Below are positions 52,390-62,053 of a stretch of DNA of 64,000 nucleotides, in pieces (within the stretch, counting starts at the first letter, position 1; every line of letters begins with the position of its first letter). The stretch spans positions 20,363 to 84,362 of the forward strand of contig JBFXFK010000002.1 in the NCBI GenBank assembly GCA_050179135.1, read 5' to 3'. The notes under the pieces are model-generated. The model had not been told where the DNA came from, made no database searches, and worked only from the letters and a program-made list of their open reading frames with translations. Source of the DNA: UBA4064 sp050179135. Its GTDB lineage: Bacteria > Desulfobacterota > Desulfobacteria > Desulfobacterales > Desulfatirhabdiaceae. Position numbers and translations under genes: made by a program.

Positions 52390-55119
52390 AGGCTGATCTT
52401 TATCAAGAATATCCCGAACCCGATTCAACAGTTCGGACATCTGATACGGTTTCTGGATAAATCCGGCTGCCCCGGATTCCAGGGACCGGGTTATCTGGGC
52501 GTCAACAGAATATCCGCTGGCGATCAGAATTGCGGCATGGGAATTCATTTTCAACAATTCCTGAAGGCACCGAAAGCCCCCCATTCCCGGCATGCTGAGA
52601 TCCAGGATGGTCAGATCAATCCGCGCGTCACATTCGGCATGACGCTGAAGTGCGGCTTCACCACTTGCGGCTGCCATGACGGAATAACCATAACGCCCAA
52701 GCATTTGAGAAACCAGATCCCGGATATCCGCCTCGTCATCCACGATCAGAATGGTTTCTGTCCCGCCGGTTAGTGCCTTGTCCGGTGCTGCTGACAGGAT
52801 ATCGGCAGTTTCTGTCTCGATGGCCGGGAAAAAAATCCTGAAGGTTGTTCCCCTCCCGGATCGGCTGTCACACTGAATAAGCCCGCCATGACTGACCACA
52901 ATGCCATAAACCGAGGATAATCCCAATCCGGTTCCCTTGCCGACAACCTTGGTGGTGAAAAAGGGTTCAAAAATATGATGGACCGTTTCCGGATCCATGC
53001 CGATCCCGGTGTCGGTCACCGTTATCAACACATACTTTCCCGGTTTTGCATCCGGATACTGTATCAATTCATTTTGCGCGATGGTCATATTTTCGGCTTG
53101 CAGGATAAGCTTTCCCCCATCCGGCATGGCATCGGCCGCGTTGACACCCAGATTCAGAATCATCTGCTCGATTTGTACCGGGTCTGCCTTGACGGTCCAC
53201 AACCGGCTGCTGGAATGGATCTCGATATCAATCATTCTGGGAATGGTACGCTCCAGAATACGGACTGCCAGCGCCACCTCCTGGCCGAGATTGAGATTTC
53301 GGCGCTCCGAAACGGCCTTCCGGCTGAACAGCAACAGTTGACGGACCAGTTTGGCGGCCCGTTCTACCGAGTTTTCAATCCCTTTCAATTTTGTATAAGC
53401 CGGATCATCGGCTGTTTTGTCCATGAGCAGAATCTGGGCATAGCCACCGATACCCTGAAGCAGATTGTTGAAGTCATGCGCCACACCGCCGGCAAGCGTG
53501 CCGACCGCCTCCATCTTTTGGGCATGCCGAAGCTGATCTTCCAGCGCCATTCTCCCGGTGATGTCCTCGAATGACACCAGATTCTCACCCGATTCAAGTC
53601 TTACCGGCATAAAATGAATCACTTTTTTTCGGCCATCCCTGCAGACGACATCGAATATCCTTGGACGCTGTTGCAAATCACCATGACGCGCCAGATCATC
53701 CTTCCAACTACCGATAACCTTCCTGCGGTATTCCGGATCGGGATAGGCCAGCCTGAACCAGGTTCTGCCATCCGGAATGTCATTCAGATCATATCCGAAG
53801 ATTTCGGTGAATCGGGTGTTGGCATATGTAAATTTCCCGGTTTTATCGACCAGGACCATGCCAAATGGCGCCTGCTGCAACAGGATTCGAAACCGTTCCT
53901 TTTCCGAGCGAAGCGCCTCTTCCGCACGCTTTCGCTGGATGATCCGCCACATGCCGATCATCAGAAGATTGAGCTGCAACACATCAGATTCATTATAATC
54001 ACTCTGTTTGTTGCCAACGCCGGCCAGAACAACAATCCGGTTGCCGTCAAAACACGGCACATTCATATGCCGTTGAATGAGAACGTGTCCTTCCGGAATG
54101 CCTTTTTTAAATGGACATTCCGCCGGATAGTCATTGGTTATAACCGGCCGACGCTGCCTGACAGCCTCTCCCCACAAACCGGTGTCGGCAACGGCATATT
54201 CAATGGGTTTATCCTGAATCCGGCATTGCTTTCTGGCGAGCGTTGACCAGGCGTGCATCGTGAGGACTGTTTCATCGTCATTCAAAAAAGCGATATAACC
54301 GATCGTGCTGTTTGTAAGACGAACGGCCTGTTCCATGACAAACTCCGCAATTTCAGACAGGTGGTCTCCGGTCATCTGATACAGTTGCAGTAATGTTTCC
54401 AGTCTGGATTCGTTAAGTTTGGCCGCTTTTTCGGCCTGGCGAAAATTTTCTTCGCTTTCCCTCAGGGCTTTTTCAGACACCTGGTGTTCTTCAATCTTTC
54501 GGTGAAGTGATGCCACCGTCTCCTGTTGTCTGCGGGATATGATTTCCAGACCTCTGACCATGACTGCAGCCGACATGGCGGCTACGGTATTTGTAAAAAG
54601 AAAATTGACCAATATGACCAATCCTCTTTCCATGTTGAAAACAGCCAGTGCCGGAAAGACAATGTGTCCGGTTAGGATGAAATATCCAAAGACAATCAGG
54701 GTTATCAGATTGATGGCAATGGCAGCACAAACCGCTCTCAGCCCCAGAAGCAGCCCCGTCATCACCGCAAATCCAAAAAGCCAGGCTGTTGCGCCGCTGA
54801 TAGGGCCTACATTGGCCAATACCCCGGCGCCAATACAATATAGCAAAAACAATGAACCCAAAGCCCTGAATCGATAGCTGAACCGCTTGCTGAAAAACAG
54901 ATAAAGACCAGCGGCCAGGACAATCGTATCGATAACCACCAACGCCCACAACCGTTCCCTGACAAGCATGATCAGCGTGGGCGGAAACACCACGGGAGAC
55001 AAAAGAATCCCACAGCCCAGCATCGCAAACAGAATCCGTTCACGCCAGTAAGCCAGACTGTCCTCTTCATGCTTCAGAGAGGGGAACAGCTTTTCTTTCA
55101 GGGTTTGTTTCAGGGTCAT
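52369..55119 (-). CDS. Membrane hybrid histidine kinase: 6TM-like sensor, GAF, PAS, HisKA, HATPase, receiver
   Basis: 916 residues. About residues 25-185 hold 5-6 hydrophobic helices (LFAMLGCGILLSPVVFPPTL, GATAWLFGFAVMTGLLLGL). Then a GAF domain (about 235-400; TGLWGEAVRQRRPVITNDY) very like that of 45736-48777, a PAS domain (about 405-525), HisKA with GGVAHDFNNLLQG, HATPase with NLGVNAADAMPDGG and GTGLGLSSVYG, and a C-terminal receiver (about 785-905; IVDDEADIRDLV, LTILDLSMPGMGG). The C-terminal tail is encoded by repeat F. It follows the related gene 55136-58066 by 16 bp, suggesting cotranscription. Confidence 0.92.
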   Translation of the reverse strand: MTLKQTLKEKLFPSLKHEEDSLAYWRERILFAMLGCGILLSPVVFPPTLIMLVRERLWALVVIDTIVLAAGLYLFFSKRFSYRFRALGSLFLLYCIGAGVLANVGPISGATAWLFGFAVMTGLLLGLRAVCAAIAINLITLIVFGYFILTGHIVFPALAVFNMERGLVILVNFLFTNTVAAMSAAVMVRGLEIISRRQQETVASLHRKIEEHQVSEKALRESEENFRQAEKAAKLNESRLETLLQLYQMTGDHLSEIAEFVMEQAVRLTNSTIGYIAFLNDDETVLTMHAWSTLARKQCRIQDKPIEYAVADTGLWGEAVRQRRPVITNDYPAECPFKKGIPEGHVLIQRHMNVPCFDGNRIVVLAGVGNKQSDYNESDVLQLNLLMIGMWRIIQRKRAEEALRSEKERFRILLQQAPFGMVLVDKTGKFTYANTRFTEIFGYDLNDIPDGRTWFRLAYPDPEYRRKVIGSWKDDLARHGDLQQRPRIFDVVCRDGRKKVIHFMPVRLESGENLVSFEDITGRMALEDQLRHAQKMEAVGTLAGGVAHDFNNLLQGIGGYAQILLMDKTADDPAYTKLKGIENSVERAAKLVRQLLLFSRKAVSERRNLNLGQEVALAVRILERTIPRMIDIEIHSSSRLWTVKADPVQIEQMILNLGVNAADAMPDGGKLILQAENMTIAQNELIQYPDAKPGKYVLITVTDTGIGMDPETVHHIFEPFFTTKVVGKGTGLGLSSVYGIVVSHGGLIQCDSRSGRGTTFRIFFPAIETETADILSAAPDKALTGGTETILIVDDEADIRDLVSQMLGRYGYSVMAAASGEAALQRHAECDARIDLTILDLSMPGMGGFRCLQELLKMNSHAAILIASGYSVDAQITRSLESGAAGFIQKPYQMSELLNRVRDILDKDQPVGQVGR

Positions 55120-55135
55120 ATGTTCAGCTTTACCG

Positions 55136-58066
55136 TCATCCCCTGTTGTCCAGGATATTGCGGATTTGAATCAACATTTCATAAAGTTGAAACGGTTTTC
55201 CGATAAACCCGAGGGCTCCGGATTCCATGGCCTGTTCCATGGATAAGTCATCCTGATATCCACTGGCAATCACCACTTTGGCACCGGGTTTCATCATCAG
55301 CAGGTCCCGAAGACACCGCTCTCCCCCCATTCCCGGCATGCCCAGATCCAGAATGGTCAGATCGATGTCATGATTTGGAGACGCATGGATCTGAATCGCT
55401 TCTTCACCGCTTTTGGCTGTCAGGACCCCATAACCAAACCGTTGAAGCATCTGGGATGCCAGATCCCGGATGTCGGCCTCATCATCCACAATCAAAATGG
55501 TTTCCATTCCCTGAACATTCGGCATTGCCGCTGTCGGCATTTCTGTATCGGTGTCCTCGCGGGTGATGGCCGGAAAATATATTCTGAATGTCGTCCCCTG
55601 ACCCGGCTGACTGTCACACCGGATTACCCCGCCATGCGCCTTGATAATGCCATAAACCGATGCCAACCCCAGCCCGGTTCCTTTTCCCACGCCCTTGGTC
55701 GTGAAAAATGGTTCAAAAATATGTTTAAGGGTTTTTTCATCCATGCCGCTTCCGGTGTCAGAGACGGTCATCAGGATATAATTGCCGGGTGTGATGGTTA
55801 CCAGACTTCGGGCATTCGCATCATCGATGGTGATATTTTGTGTCTGGATGACAATCTTCCCCCCCTCCGGCATGGCATCGGCGGCATTGATTCCCAGATT
55901 CAGGAGAATTTGCTCCATTTGGACCGGATCGGCTTTTATTGTCCCCAACCGGGTGTCTGGATGGAATTCAATTTCAACCATTCTGGGAATGGTACGCGCC
56001 ATGATTCTGACGGCCTGCACAATTTCCTGATTGAGATTGACAAACCGGCGCTCCGAATCGGCCTTGCGACTGTACAACAGGAGCTGATGCACCAGTTTGG
56101 CAGCCCGATCAACCGATTTTTCGATGGCGCTCAGTTTTAAATGGTCCGGATCACCTTCCCGTTTATCCAGAAGCAAAAGCTGGGTGTACCCGCTGATGGC
56201 CTGAAGCAGGTTGTTGAAATCATGGGCCACACCACCGGCCAGAATACCGATCGCTTCCATTTTTTGGGCATGCTGAAGCTGATCCTCCAGCATGAGTCGT
56301 TCGGTGATATCCTCACATACCACGATATATCCACCCGTTTTCAGCCCTACCACAATAAAACGGATATTCTTTTTCCCTTTATCCCTGCAAACCACATCCA
56401 GAACCCGCGGCTGAGTACTTTCGAGCCGGGCGGCTTTCATGTCACCCAGCCAGGTGGAAACAACCTGTTTCCGATAGATCCGGTCCGGAAAAGCCAGCCT
56501 GAAGCATTTCCTTCCATTTGGAATTTCATCGATACGGTACCCGAAAATTTCCGTAAACATGGGGTTGGCAAACGTAAGACGACCCGTTTTTTCAATCAGC
56601 AAGATCCCGAACGGAGACTGTTGAACCAGAATTCGAAATCGTTCCCGTTCAAAACGCAACGCATCTTCCGCCCGTTTGCGTTCGCCCAGTTCCTGTCTGA
56701 TCTCCTCAAACAGCAGGGCATTCGCCAAAGACACCGATATCTGGCCTGACAGTGTTTCCAGAAATCCGGACTGCTTTTCAAATTCCCGCCTGACATCCGA
56801 GGCCAGACCGATCACCCCGATCAAGTGACCGGCGCTGCGCAATGGCAGGGCGGCAAACGAGCGGAAACCCGCCCGTTTGCATTCATCCCATGTACAACGG
56901 GAATCCTCCAAAATATCGATTGAATAAAGCGGCCGGTTTTCCGTCACAGCCAGACCGCACAAACATTCCCCCACCCGGTATTCCGGAATATTTCCCAGTC
57001 GCCCCCGGCTCGATAACGGCAGGACATCCTTCAAAAGCAGTCGTTCGCCATGACACAGAAACAGGAATGCCATATCGGCATTCACGGCATTCAGCATGCC
57101 CCGCAAACCGGCATTACCGATTTCCTGCAGGGACAGTGTAGAATTGACATTGCGCCCCAGTGTGTTCAGGGCGCTCAGTTCTTCAGCACGCGTCCGCAGG
57201 GTCTGTTCATTTTGTTTCATAACGGTGATGTCGGTATACAGTGCAACAACACCCAGCAGCCTGTTGTCAACCATGATTGGCGAACCGGATGCGATGACAT
57301 GGACCGGCGTGCCGTCCTTGCGGTAGCGGATGGTTTCAAACGCCTCCAGCCGATTTCCGGACAACACCTCGCGGGTTTTGCCGCTTGCCTCCTGGAGCAT
57401 GTGATTTCGGGCCACCAGATCATCCAGATTTTTACCGACAGCCTCATCCAGGGTGTAACCGAACATGGTAACAGCCCCTGGGTTCCAGTCTATGACCCGG
57501 TGCATCGGATCCAGTGTCACAATGGCATCCGGAGCATGATACAAAACCGCTTCCAGAAACTGCTGACGTTTCCGGCTTTCTTCCCGGGCCTGTTTCCGGT
57601 CGGAAATATCCCGGTACCGCCGCTGGTTTTCCCCAAGCGCCTCTTCGGCCTGCTTGCGTGAGGTAATATCCGTTGTAAACCCCTCATAATGAAGAATCCG
57701 GCCCGCATCATCCTTTACCGCACGAATCGATTCCGATGTCCAGAAAATGGAACCATCCCGACGACGCTGACGATTTTCATAATCCGTCAATTGAATCCGG
57801 TTTTCCAGAAGATGTTTGAATGTCTGTCTGTCTGCTGCATCCACATACATCTGCCCGGCAATATCTGTAACCGCTGAAAGCATGTCTGAGGGTGATGAAT
57901 AGCCATACATTCTGGCCAGGCAGGGATTGACATCCAGAAGACGGCCATCCGGTGTAGAATAAAAAATGCCGATCGGTGCGTTCTGAAATAAGTCATGCGA
58001 ACCCTGAAATATTGCCGGTTTTGCCGACGATATTCCCGATTCTGGTGAATTTTCCTTGATTTGCAT
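55136..58066 (-). CDS. Hybrid histidine kinase: 2 PAS, GAF, PAS, HisKA, HATPase, receiver
   Basis: 976 residues from the ATG after an AGGGTAA site, giving MQIKENSPESG. The open frame extends 67 codons upstream but has no domain sequence there. PAS1 (about 25-140; LFQNAPIGIFYSTPDGR), PAS2 (about 165-285; FLEAVLYHAPDAIVTLD), GAF (about 300-450; CKRAGFRSFAALPLRSAGHL), PAS3 (about 465-585; FGILLIEKTGRLTF), HisKA with GGVAHDFNNLLQA, HATPase (GTGLGLASVYG) and a receiver (LIVDDEADIRDLA, LTILDLGMPGMGG). Soluble. Kinase and receiver are close paralogues of 52369-55119. Confidence 0.9.
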   Translation of the reverse strand: MQIKENSPESGISSAKPAIFQGSHDLFQNAPIGIFYSTPDGRLLDVNPCLARMYGYSSPSDMLSAVTDIAGQMYVDAADRQTFKHLLENRIQLTDYENRQRRRDGSIFWTSESIRAVKDDAGRILHYEGFTTDITSRKQAEEALGENQRRYRDISDRKQAREESRKRQQFLEAVLYHAPDAIVTLDPMHRVIDWNPGAVTMFGYTLDEAVGKNLDDLVARNHMLQEASGKTREVLSGNRLEAFETIRYRKDGTPVHVIASGSPIMVDNRLLGVVALYTDITVMKQNEQTLRTRAEELSALNTLGRNVNSTLSLQEIGNAGLRGMLNAVNADMAFLFLCHGERLLLKDVLPLSSRGRLGNIPEYRVGECLCGLAVTENRPLYSIDILEDSRCTWDECKRAGFRSFAALPLRSAGHLIGVIGLASDVRREFEKQSGFLETLSGQISVSLANALLFEEIRQELGERKRAEDALRFERERFRILVQQSPFGILLIEKTGRLTFANPMFTEIFGYRIDEIPNGRKCFRLAFPDRIYRKQVVSTWLGDMKAARLESTQPRVLDVVCRDKGKKNIRFIVVGLKTGGYIVVCEDITERLMLEDQLQHAQKMEAIGILAGGVAHDFNNLLQAISGYTQLLLLDKREGDPDHLKLSAIEKSVDRAAKLVHQLLLYSRKADSERRFVNLNQEIVQAVRIMARTIPRMVEIEFHPDTRLGTIKADPVQMEQILLNLGINAADAMPEGGKIVIQTQNITIDDANARSLVTITPGNYILMTVSDTGSGMDEKTLKHIFEPFFTTKGVGKGTGLGLASVYGIIKAHGGVIRCDSQPGQGTTFRIYFPAITREDTDTEMPTAAMPNVQGMETILIVDDEADIRDLASQMLQRFGYGVLTAKSGEEAIQIHASPNHDIDLTILDLGMPGMGGERCLRDLLMMKPGAKVVIASGYQDDLSMEQAMESGALGFIGKPFQLYEMLIQIRNILDNRG

Positions 58067-58348
58067 GTCGGTTACCCTGGGTGATGGCGTTTGATCGGGT
58101 ACATCCTGTTTCCTGATTCCGGGATGAGGCAAATTAAACAGATTTATATTACAATGACAAGATGTTTTTATATCAATAATATAGACTTTCAGAAAATTAA
58201 TTTCGCAAGGCAGCAGGGAGGAGATAGGCCTTTGTTTGCCGGCCATGTCCGACCGATACGCATCCAAAATCCTTATCTATAACGCTATGGAGCGAGGGGA
58301 GTCTTCCGACAAACAAACCGGAACACAGTGTAGATGTATAATTTGAAA

Positions 58349-59803
58349 TCAGCCATCATCTCTGACGGACATTTCCATTTTCAGGCCGTATTTGTCTATC
58401 CTGGAATGCAGGGTCGGTCGGGACATGCCCAGAATCTTTGCCGCCCGACTCCGGTTTCCACCGGACACATTCAATGCTTCGCTGATAAACAGCCGGGCCA
58501 TGTGATCCATGAAATCATCAAACAGATTTTCTCCAAAACCGGTCACGATGGCATGGTTGAATATCTGTCTGAGAATCTGATCCCGATTTTCCCGGCCATC
58601 TTCCTGCTGGGTCAGACATTTTTCACTGATGGCTTTTGAAACATCCTCCGCGCCGATTGGGGCCCCCCGATTAAAAATGACTGTTTTCTGAATGGTATTG
58701 GCCAGCTCCCTGACATTTCCCGGCCAGGGGTAATGATTCAGCAAAGATTGTGCCTCTGACGTAATTCCCGGACAGTCAATGCCCACTTCATCCGCAAAAC
58801 GGGCCATGAAATATTCGGTCAACAGGGGGATATCACCGGAACGCTGGTTCAGCGGAGGCAGCCGAATCGTGACCACTTTCAACCGGTAATACAGGTCTTC
58901 ACGAAACCGGCCGCTTTCAATGGCGGATTCCAGATCCCGGTTGGTTGCGGCAATAATGCGGACATCGACCGGTATGGTTTCCCGGCCTCCCAGTCGCTCG
59001 ATGCTTTTTTCCTGCAGCAGCCGCAACATCTTGGACTGAAGGGAAAACGGCATATCGCCGATTTCATCCAGAAAAACAGTTCCGCCATGGGCCTGTTCCA
59101 GTTTGCCAACCCGTCTGTGGCTGGCGCCGGTGAAAGCCCCTTTTTCATATCCAAACAGTTCGCTCTCCAGAAGACTTTCCGGAATGGCCACACAGTTGAT
59201 GACCAGAAATGGCTTTTCCGAACGCTGGCTGTGTTGATAAATCGCACGGGCGACCAGCTCCTTGCCGGTTCCGGATTCCCCCCGAATCAATACCGTGGCA
59301 TCGGTTGAGGCAACCCGGCCAATGGCTTTATATACATCCTGCATCGGCACACTTCGGCCAATGATGGCCTCCCTGTTGATGGTGTCCGGTGCGCCGTTCA
59401 TGTCAACCGGAGACCGCATGAATCTGCCGGCTTCAAGTCCCTGAACAATGATATTCAACAGGTCGGGTATGTCAAACGGCTTCAGAATATAATCAAACGC
59501 CCCCATTTTGGTGGCTTCAATAGCCGTTTCCGTGGTGCCATATGCGGTCATGATGATCACTGGAAGCTTGGGCTCGATCTGATGAATCTGCCTGAATGTC
59601 TCGAAACCATTGATTCCGGGCAGCCGCATATCCAGTATCACCAGATCCGGGGCCTGCGTTTTGATCAGCCCAATACCGGCCTCACCGGACGCGGCGCTGG
59701 CGACCTCATATCCTTCCTCAACCAGGAGTTTATGAAAACTTTTTCTCAACTGATCATCATCATCCACAATCAGAATGCTGCTCACCGGAACGGCTCCCTT
59801 CAA
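58349..59803 (-). CDS. NtrC-family sigma-54-dependent response regulator
   Basis: 484 residues. Receiver (1-120; LIVDDDDQL, phospho-Asp in LVILDMRLPGING), AAA+ domain (about 145-385) with Walker A GESGTGKE, the sigma-54 contact loop GAFTGA, Walker B GGTVFLDEIGD, and a Fis-type helix-turn-helix at the end (NRSRAAKILGMSRPTLHSRI). All residues for sigma-54 activation appear intact. It overlaps the stop of the histidine kinase gene by 4 bp (ATGA), making a two-component pair. Its target promoters are unknown. Confidence 0.96.
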   Translation of the reverse strand: MKGAVPVSSILIVDDDDQLRKSFHKLLVEEGYEVASAASGEAGIGLIKTQAPDLVILDMRLPGINGFETFRQIHQIEPKLPVIIMTAYGTTETAIEATKMGAFDYILKPFDIPDLLNIIVQGLEAGRFMRSPVDMNGAPDTINREAIIGRSVPMQDVYKAIGRVASTDATVLIRGESGTGKELVARAIYQHSQRSEKPFLVINCVAIPESLLESELFGYEKGAFTGASHRRVGKLEQAHGGTVFLDEIGDMPFSLQSKMLRLLQEKSIERLGGRETIPVDVRIIAATNRDLESAIESGRFREDLYYRLKVVTIRLPPLNQRSGDIPLLTEYFMARFADEVGIDCPGITSEAQSLLNHYPWPGNVRELANTIQKTVIFNRGAPIGAEDVSKAISEKCLTQQEDGRENRDQILRQIFNHAIVTGFGENLFDDFMDHMARLFISEALNVSGGNRSRAAKILGMSRPTLHSRIDKYGLKMEMSVRDDG

Positions 59804-61272
59804 ATGATTTTTTTGGGAAACGGCAGGGTAATAATGAATTCAGCGCCCTGACCTTCCACAGATTTCACATCCAGACGTCCGCCATGTTCCTCGATGATCC
59901 GGGAGGCGATGCTCAATCCCAGGCCGGTTCCTTCCTCGCGCGTGGTAAAAAACGGCTGAAGTACTTTTTCAAGAATGTCGCCCGCAATTCCCGGGCCATT
60001 GTCGCTGACCCGAATCAGCACGGCTGGTTTATGGTTTCGGTCTTCGCCCAAATCTTCATGGATGAGAATATGGCCGCCTTTTTTCATGGCCTCACAGGCA
60101 TTTACCATCAGATTGACCAGAACCTCCTTAAGCTGTTCCGGATCAATCTCAATCATCGGAAGTATTTTTTTCCGCTGAATATCCACATCCACCTCATAGG
60201 ATGCCAACCGATGCCGCATGAGCTGCATCGCCATATCGACAACCGTCGACGGGCTGACCCATTGCATTTTCAGCTTGGGTGGTCGGGAAAACTCCAGAAA
60301 ATTCTGCACGATCGTATCGATATGCCGAATTTCGTAAGAAATGACATCAAAATCATCCTGCTGGGTGTCGTTCAATTTGATGGACCGTCCCAGTGAAAAC
60401 AGTCGCATTTTCACAGAAGTGAATGGATTGCGGATACTATGCGCCATTCCGGCGGCCAGTTTGCCGACCAATGCCAGTTTTTCCGCCTGAAGAAGGGTTT
60501 CCCGGCTTTTCTGAAGTTCATGATGGGTCTGATCCGCATCCTCGATCAGGCCACGAACACTCTGGCTGAGCGCCTGAATTTCATTCCCGTATTTTTCCAG
60601 CCGGGTATCACCCCCCACTTCACGCGTCAATTTTTTTACAGGTGTCAGAATATGGTTGACCAGAAATATCATCAACGTCATAGCCAGGCCGATCCCGGTC
60701 AAAATGGCAGCCACGGCAACAAAGCGCAACTGGCCGGCCTGATGCTGCACCATCATTCTGGCCTGTTGTATATCGGATTTAAAAATGCCCTTGAAGTTTT
60801 CACACAAATCCAGAAGGCTGAAAAACAGGGATCGGACCTCTTTGTGCAACCGTTCACCCTCATTTCGAGCCTCTGCTTTATACAAGTTGATGACCTGATC
60901 CTTGGCAGCAATGTAACGGTTGTATTCCGTCTCGATCTGGATGATGGCCTGTTTCTGCGCATCAGTGGTTGCCAGTTTTTTGGCATCCGACAGCTTTTCC
61001 CGAAAAATCTGTCTGTATTCCCCCAGTTGTCTCAACCACTCCGGATCATGGTCCAGAAAATAATATGAAACAAAGCCTTTTTGCCGGGATAATGCATTTT
61101 CCATGGCCTCGGCCGACTGAAATGCCATCAGGTGTCGATCCGTGATGGACGTCAGGATGGCTTCCATCTGGAATGTGTACCACACCATCACCATCCCGCC
61201 CACTACGGTGATCGTCAGGATGGCAAAAACAATCAGATAGAATCGGAGTCTTAAATTTATTTTCATTACCAT
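59800..61272 (-). CDS. Membrane histidine kinase partner of the NtrC-type regulator
   Basis: 490 residues. Membrane helix at about 10-30, an extracytoplasmic helical bundle of about 150 residues (four-helix-bundle MCP-like), second helix at about 183-208 (VAVAAILTGIGLAMTLMIFL), HAMP, HisKA with MAHSIRNPFTSVKMRL (phospho-His) and an ATPase domain with NLMVNACEAM, DNGPGIAG and GTGLGLSIASRII. Classic NtrB/ZraS-like non-hybrid kinase. Start at 61272, with an alternative Met two codons later. Operon with 58349-59803. Confidence 0.95.
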   Translation of the reverse strand: MVMKINLRLRFYLIVFAILTITVVGGMVMVWYTFQMEAILTSITDRHLMAFQSAEAMENALSRQKGFVSYYFLDHDPEWLRQLGEYRQIFREKLSDAKKLATTDAQKQAIIQIETEYNRYIAAKDQVINLYKAEARNEGERLHKEVRSLFFSLLDLCENFKGIFKSDIQQARMMVQHQAGQLRFVAVAAILTGIGLAMTLMIFLVNHILTPVKKLTREVGGDTRLEKYGNEIQALSQSVRGLIEDADQTHHELQKSRETLLQAEKLALVGKLAAGMAHSIRNPFTSVKMRLFSLGRSIKLNDTQQDDFDVISYEIRHIDTIVQNFLEFSRPPKLKMQWVSPSTVVDMAMQLMRHRLASYEVDVDIQRKKILPMIEIDPEQLKEVLVNLMVNACEAMKKGGHILIHEDLGEDRNHKPAVLIRVSDNGPGIAGDILEKVLQPFFTTREEGTGLGLSIASRIIEEHGGRLDVKSVEGQGAEFIITLPFPKKII

Positions 61273-61371
61273 GCCGGTTATCGTAAAAGTGCAAAAAACG
61301 TTTTGGATTTTGAGTGTTGGGTTTTGGGTTAAAAACGGTGCATGTCATTTCTATTTATGGGTGCGAACATT

Positions 61372-61402
61372 CCGGAATGATTCATGATCGTTTATCATGA
61401 AA
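61372..61402. repeat. Short repeat D, diverged copy 3
   Basis: CCGGAATGATTCATGATCG followed by TTTATCATGAAA. Related to 11348-11379 and 11539-11571. Confidence 0.45.
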
Positions 61403-61420
61403 CGGATATTGAGTCAAAAC

Positions 61421-61467
61421 CAACAAAAAAAGGCGCTCATGCTTTCGCACGAGCGCCTTTTTTGTTG
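61421..61467. terminator. Rho-independent terminator of the cold-shock gene (bidirectional)
   Basis: Stem GGCGCTC / GAGCGCC extended by an A7 tract on one side and a T6 tract on the other, with outer CAAC / GTTG also pairing. Read on the minus strand it gives a stem followed by a T run 20 bp after the cold-shock stop. The symmetry lets it work in either direction. Confidence 0.9.
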
Positions 61468-61486
61468 TTATTTCAGTACCGGTTGA

Positions 61487-61687
61487 TTATAACCGTGTGA
61501 CGTTTGCAGCCGCGGGGCCTTTGGGGCCCTGAACGACGTCAAAAGTAACCCGATCGCCTTCAGACAGCGATTTGAAACCGGTAGCGTTGATTGCAGAGTG
61601 ATGTACAAACACATCCTTACCGTTTTCTTGTTCAATAAAACCAAAGCCTTTACTGTCATTGAACCATTTTACAATTCCATTTGCCAT
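61487..61687 (-). CDS. Cold-shock domain protein (CspA family)
   Basis: 66 residues, normal size. RNA-binding motifs KGFGFIEQ (RNP1) and DVFVHHSAI (RNP2) are intact, within a five-strand OB fold ending GPAAANVTRL. It acts as an RNA chaperone. An AAGGAGG ribosome site lies 9 bp before the ATG. It has its own promoter at 61816-61844, a leader of about 120 nt and a strong terminator, so it is a monocistronic unit. Long leaders are typical of cold-regulated csp genes. Which paralogue (CspA, CspB, CspC) cannot be told. Confidence 0.97.
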   Translation of the reverse strand: MANGIVKWFNDSKGFGFIEQENGKDVFVHHSAINATGFKSLSEGDRVTFDVVQGPKGPAAANVTRL

Positions 61688-61815
61688 AGCATTTCCCTCC
61701 TTTCATAAATTAGCATCAAGGTCCCAGACTTCAGAGTGTTACTATGACTCAATGGAACAACCCTCCTGTTCGAAACCGACCTACGATTTTATGCAGGTCT
61801 TTACTGATTTGTTGC

Positions 61816-61844
61816 AGTGTACACATCGACCAAACCAAAGTCAA
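61816..61844 (-). promoter_or_regulatory. Sigma-70 promoter of the cold-shock gene
   Basis: On the minus strand TTGACT (61839-61844) and TACACT (61816-61821) are separated by exactly 17 bp, close to consensus. Transcription would start near 61809, giving a leader of about 120 nt before the ATG. The remaining spacer up to the M16 gene (61850-62053) is A/T-rich and holds no other gene I recognise. Confidence 0.72.
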
Positions 61845-62053
61845 GACATTATTCAAGTTGAATTATAAATTTTCCGTGAAAATAGCACTCGGCCATAGTT
61901 CAAATTCTTTATATTCAGTAACACAGTAACAATTTTTGGCGATACCATTGCCAACAGCCATGTTCTGGTTAATTTATCTTAAGTTTCAAGGCCTCCCAAC
62001 TTTTTTTTGGGGTTGCCACAACATGTTATGCAATCATATGAAAGGTGAACCGC

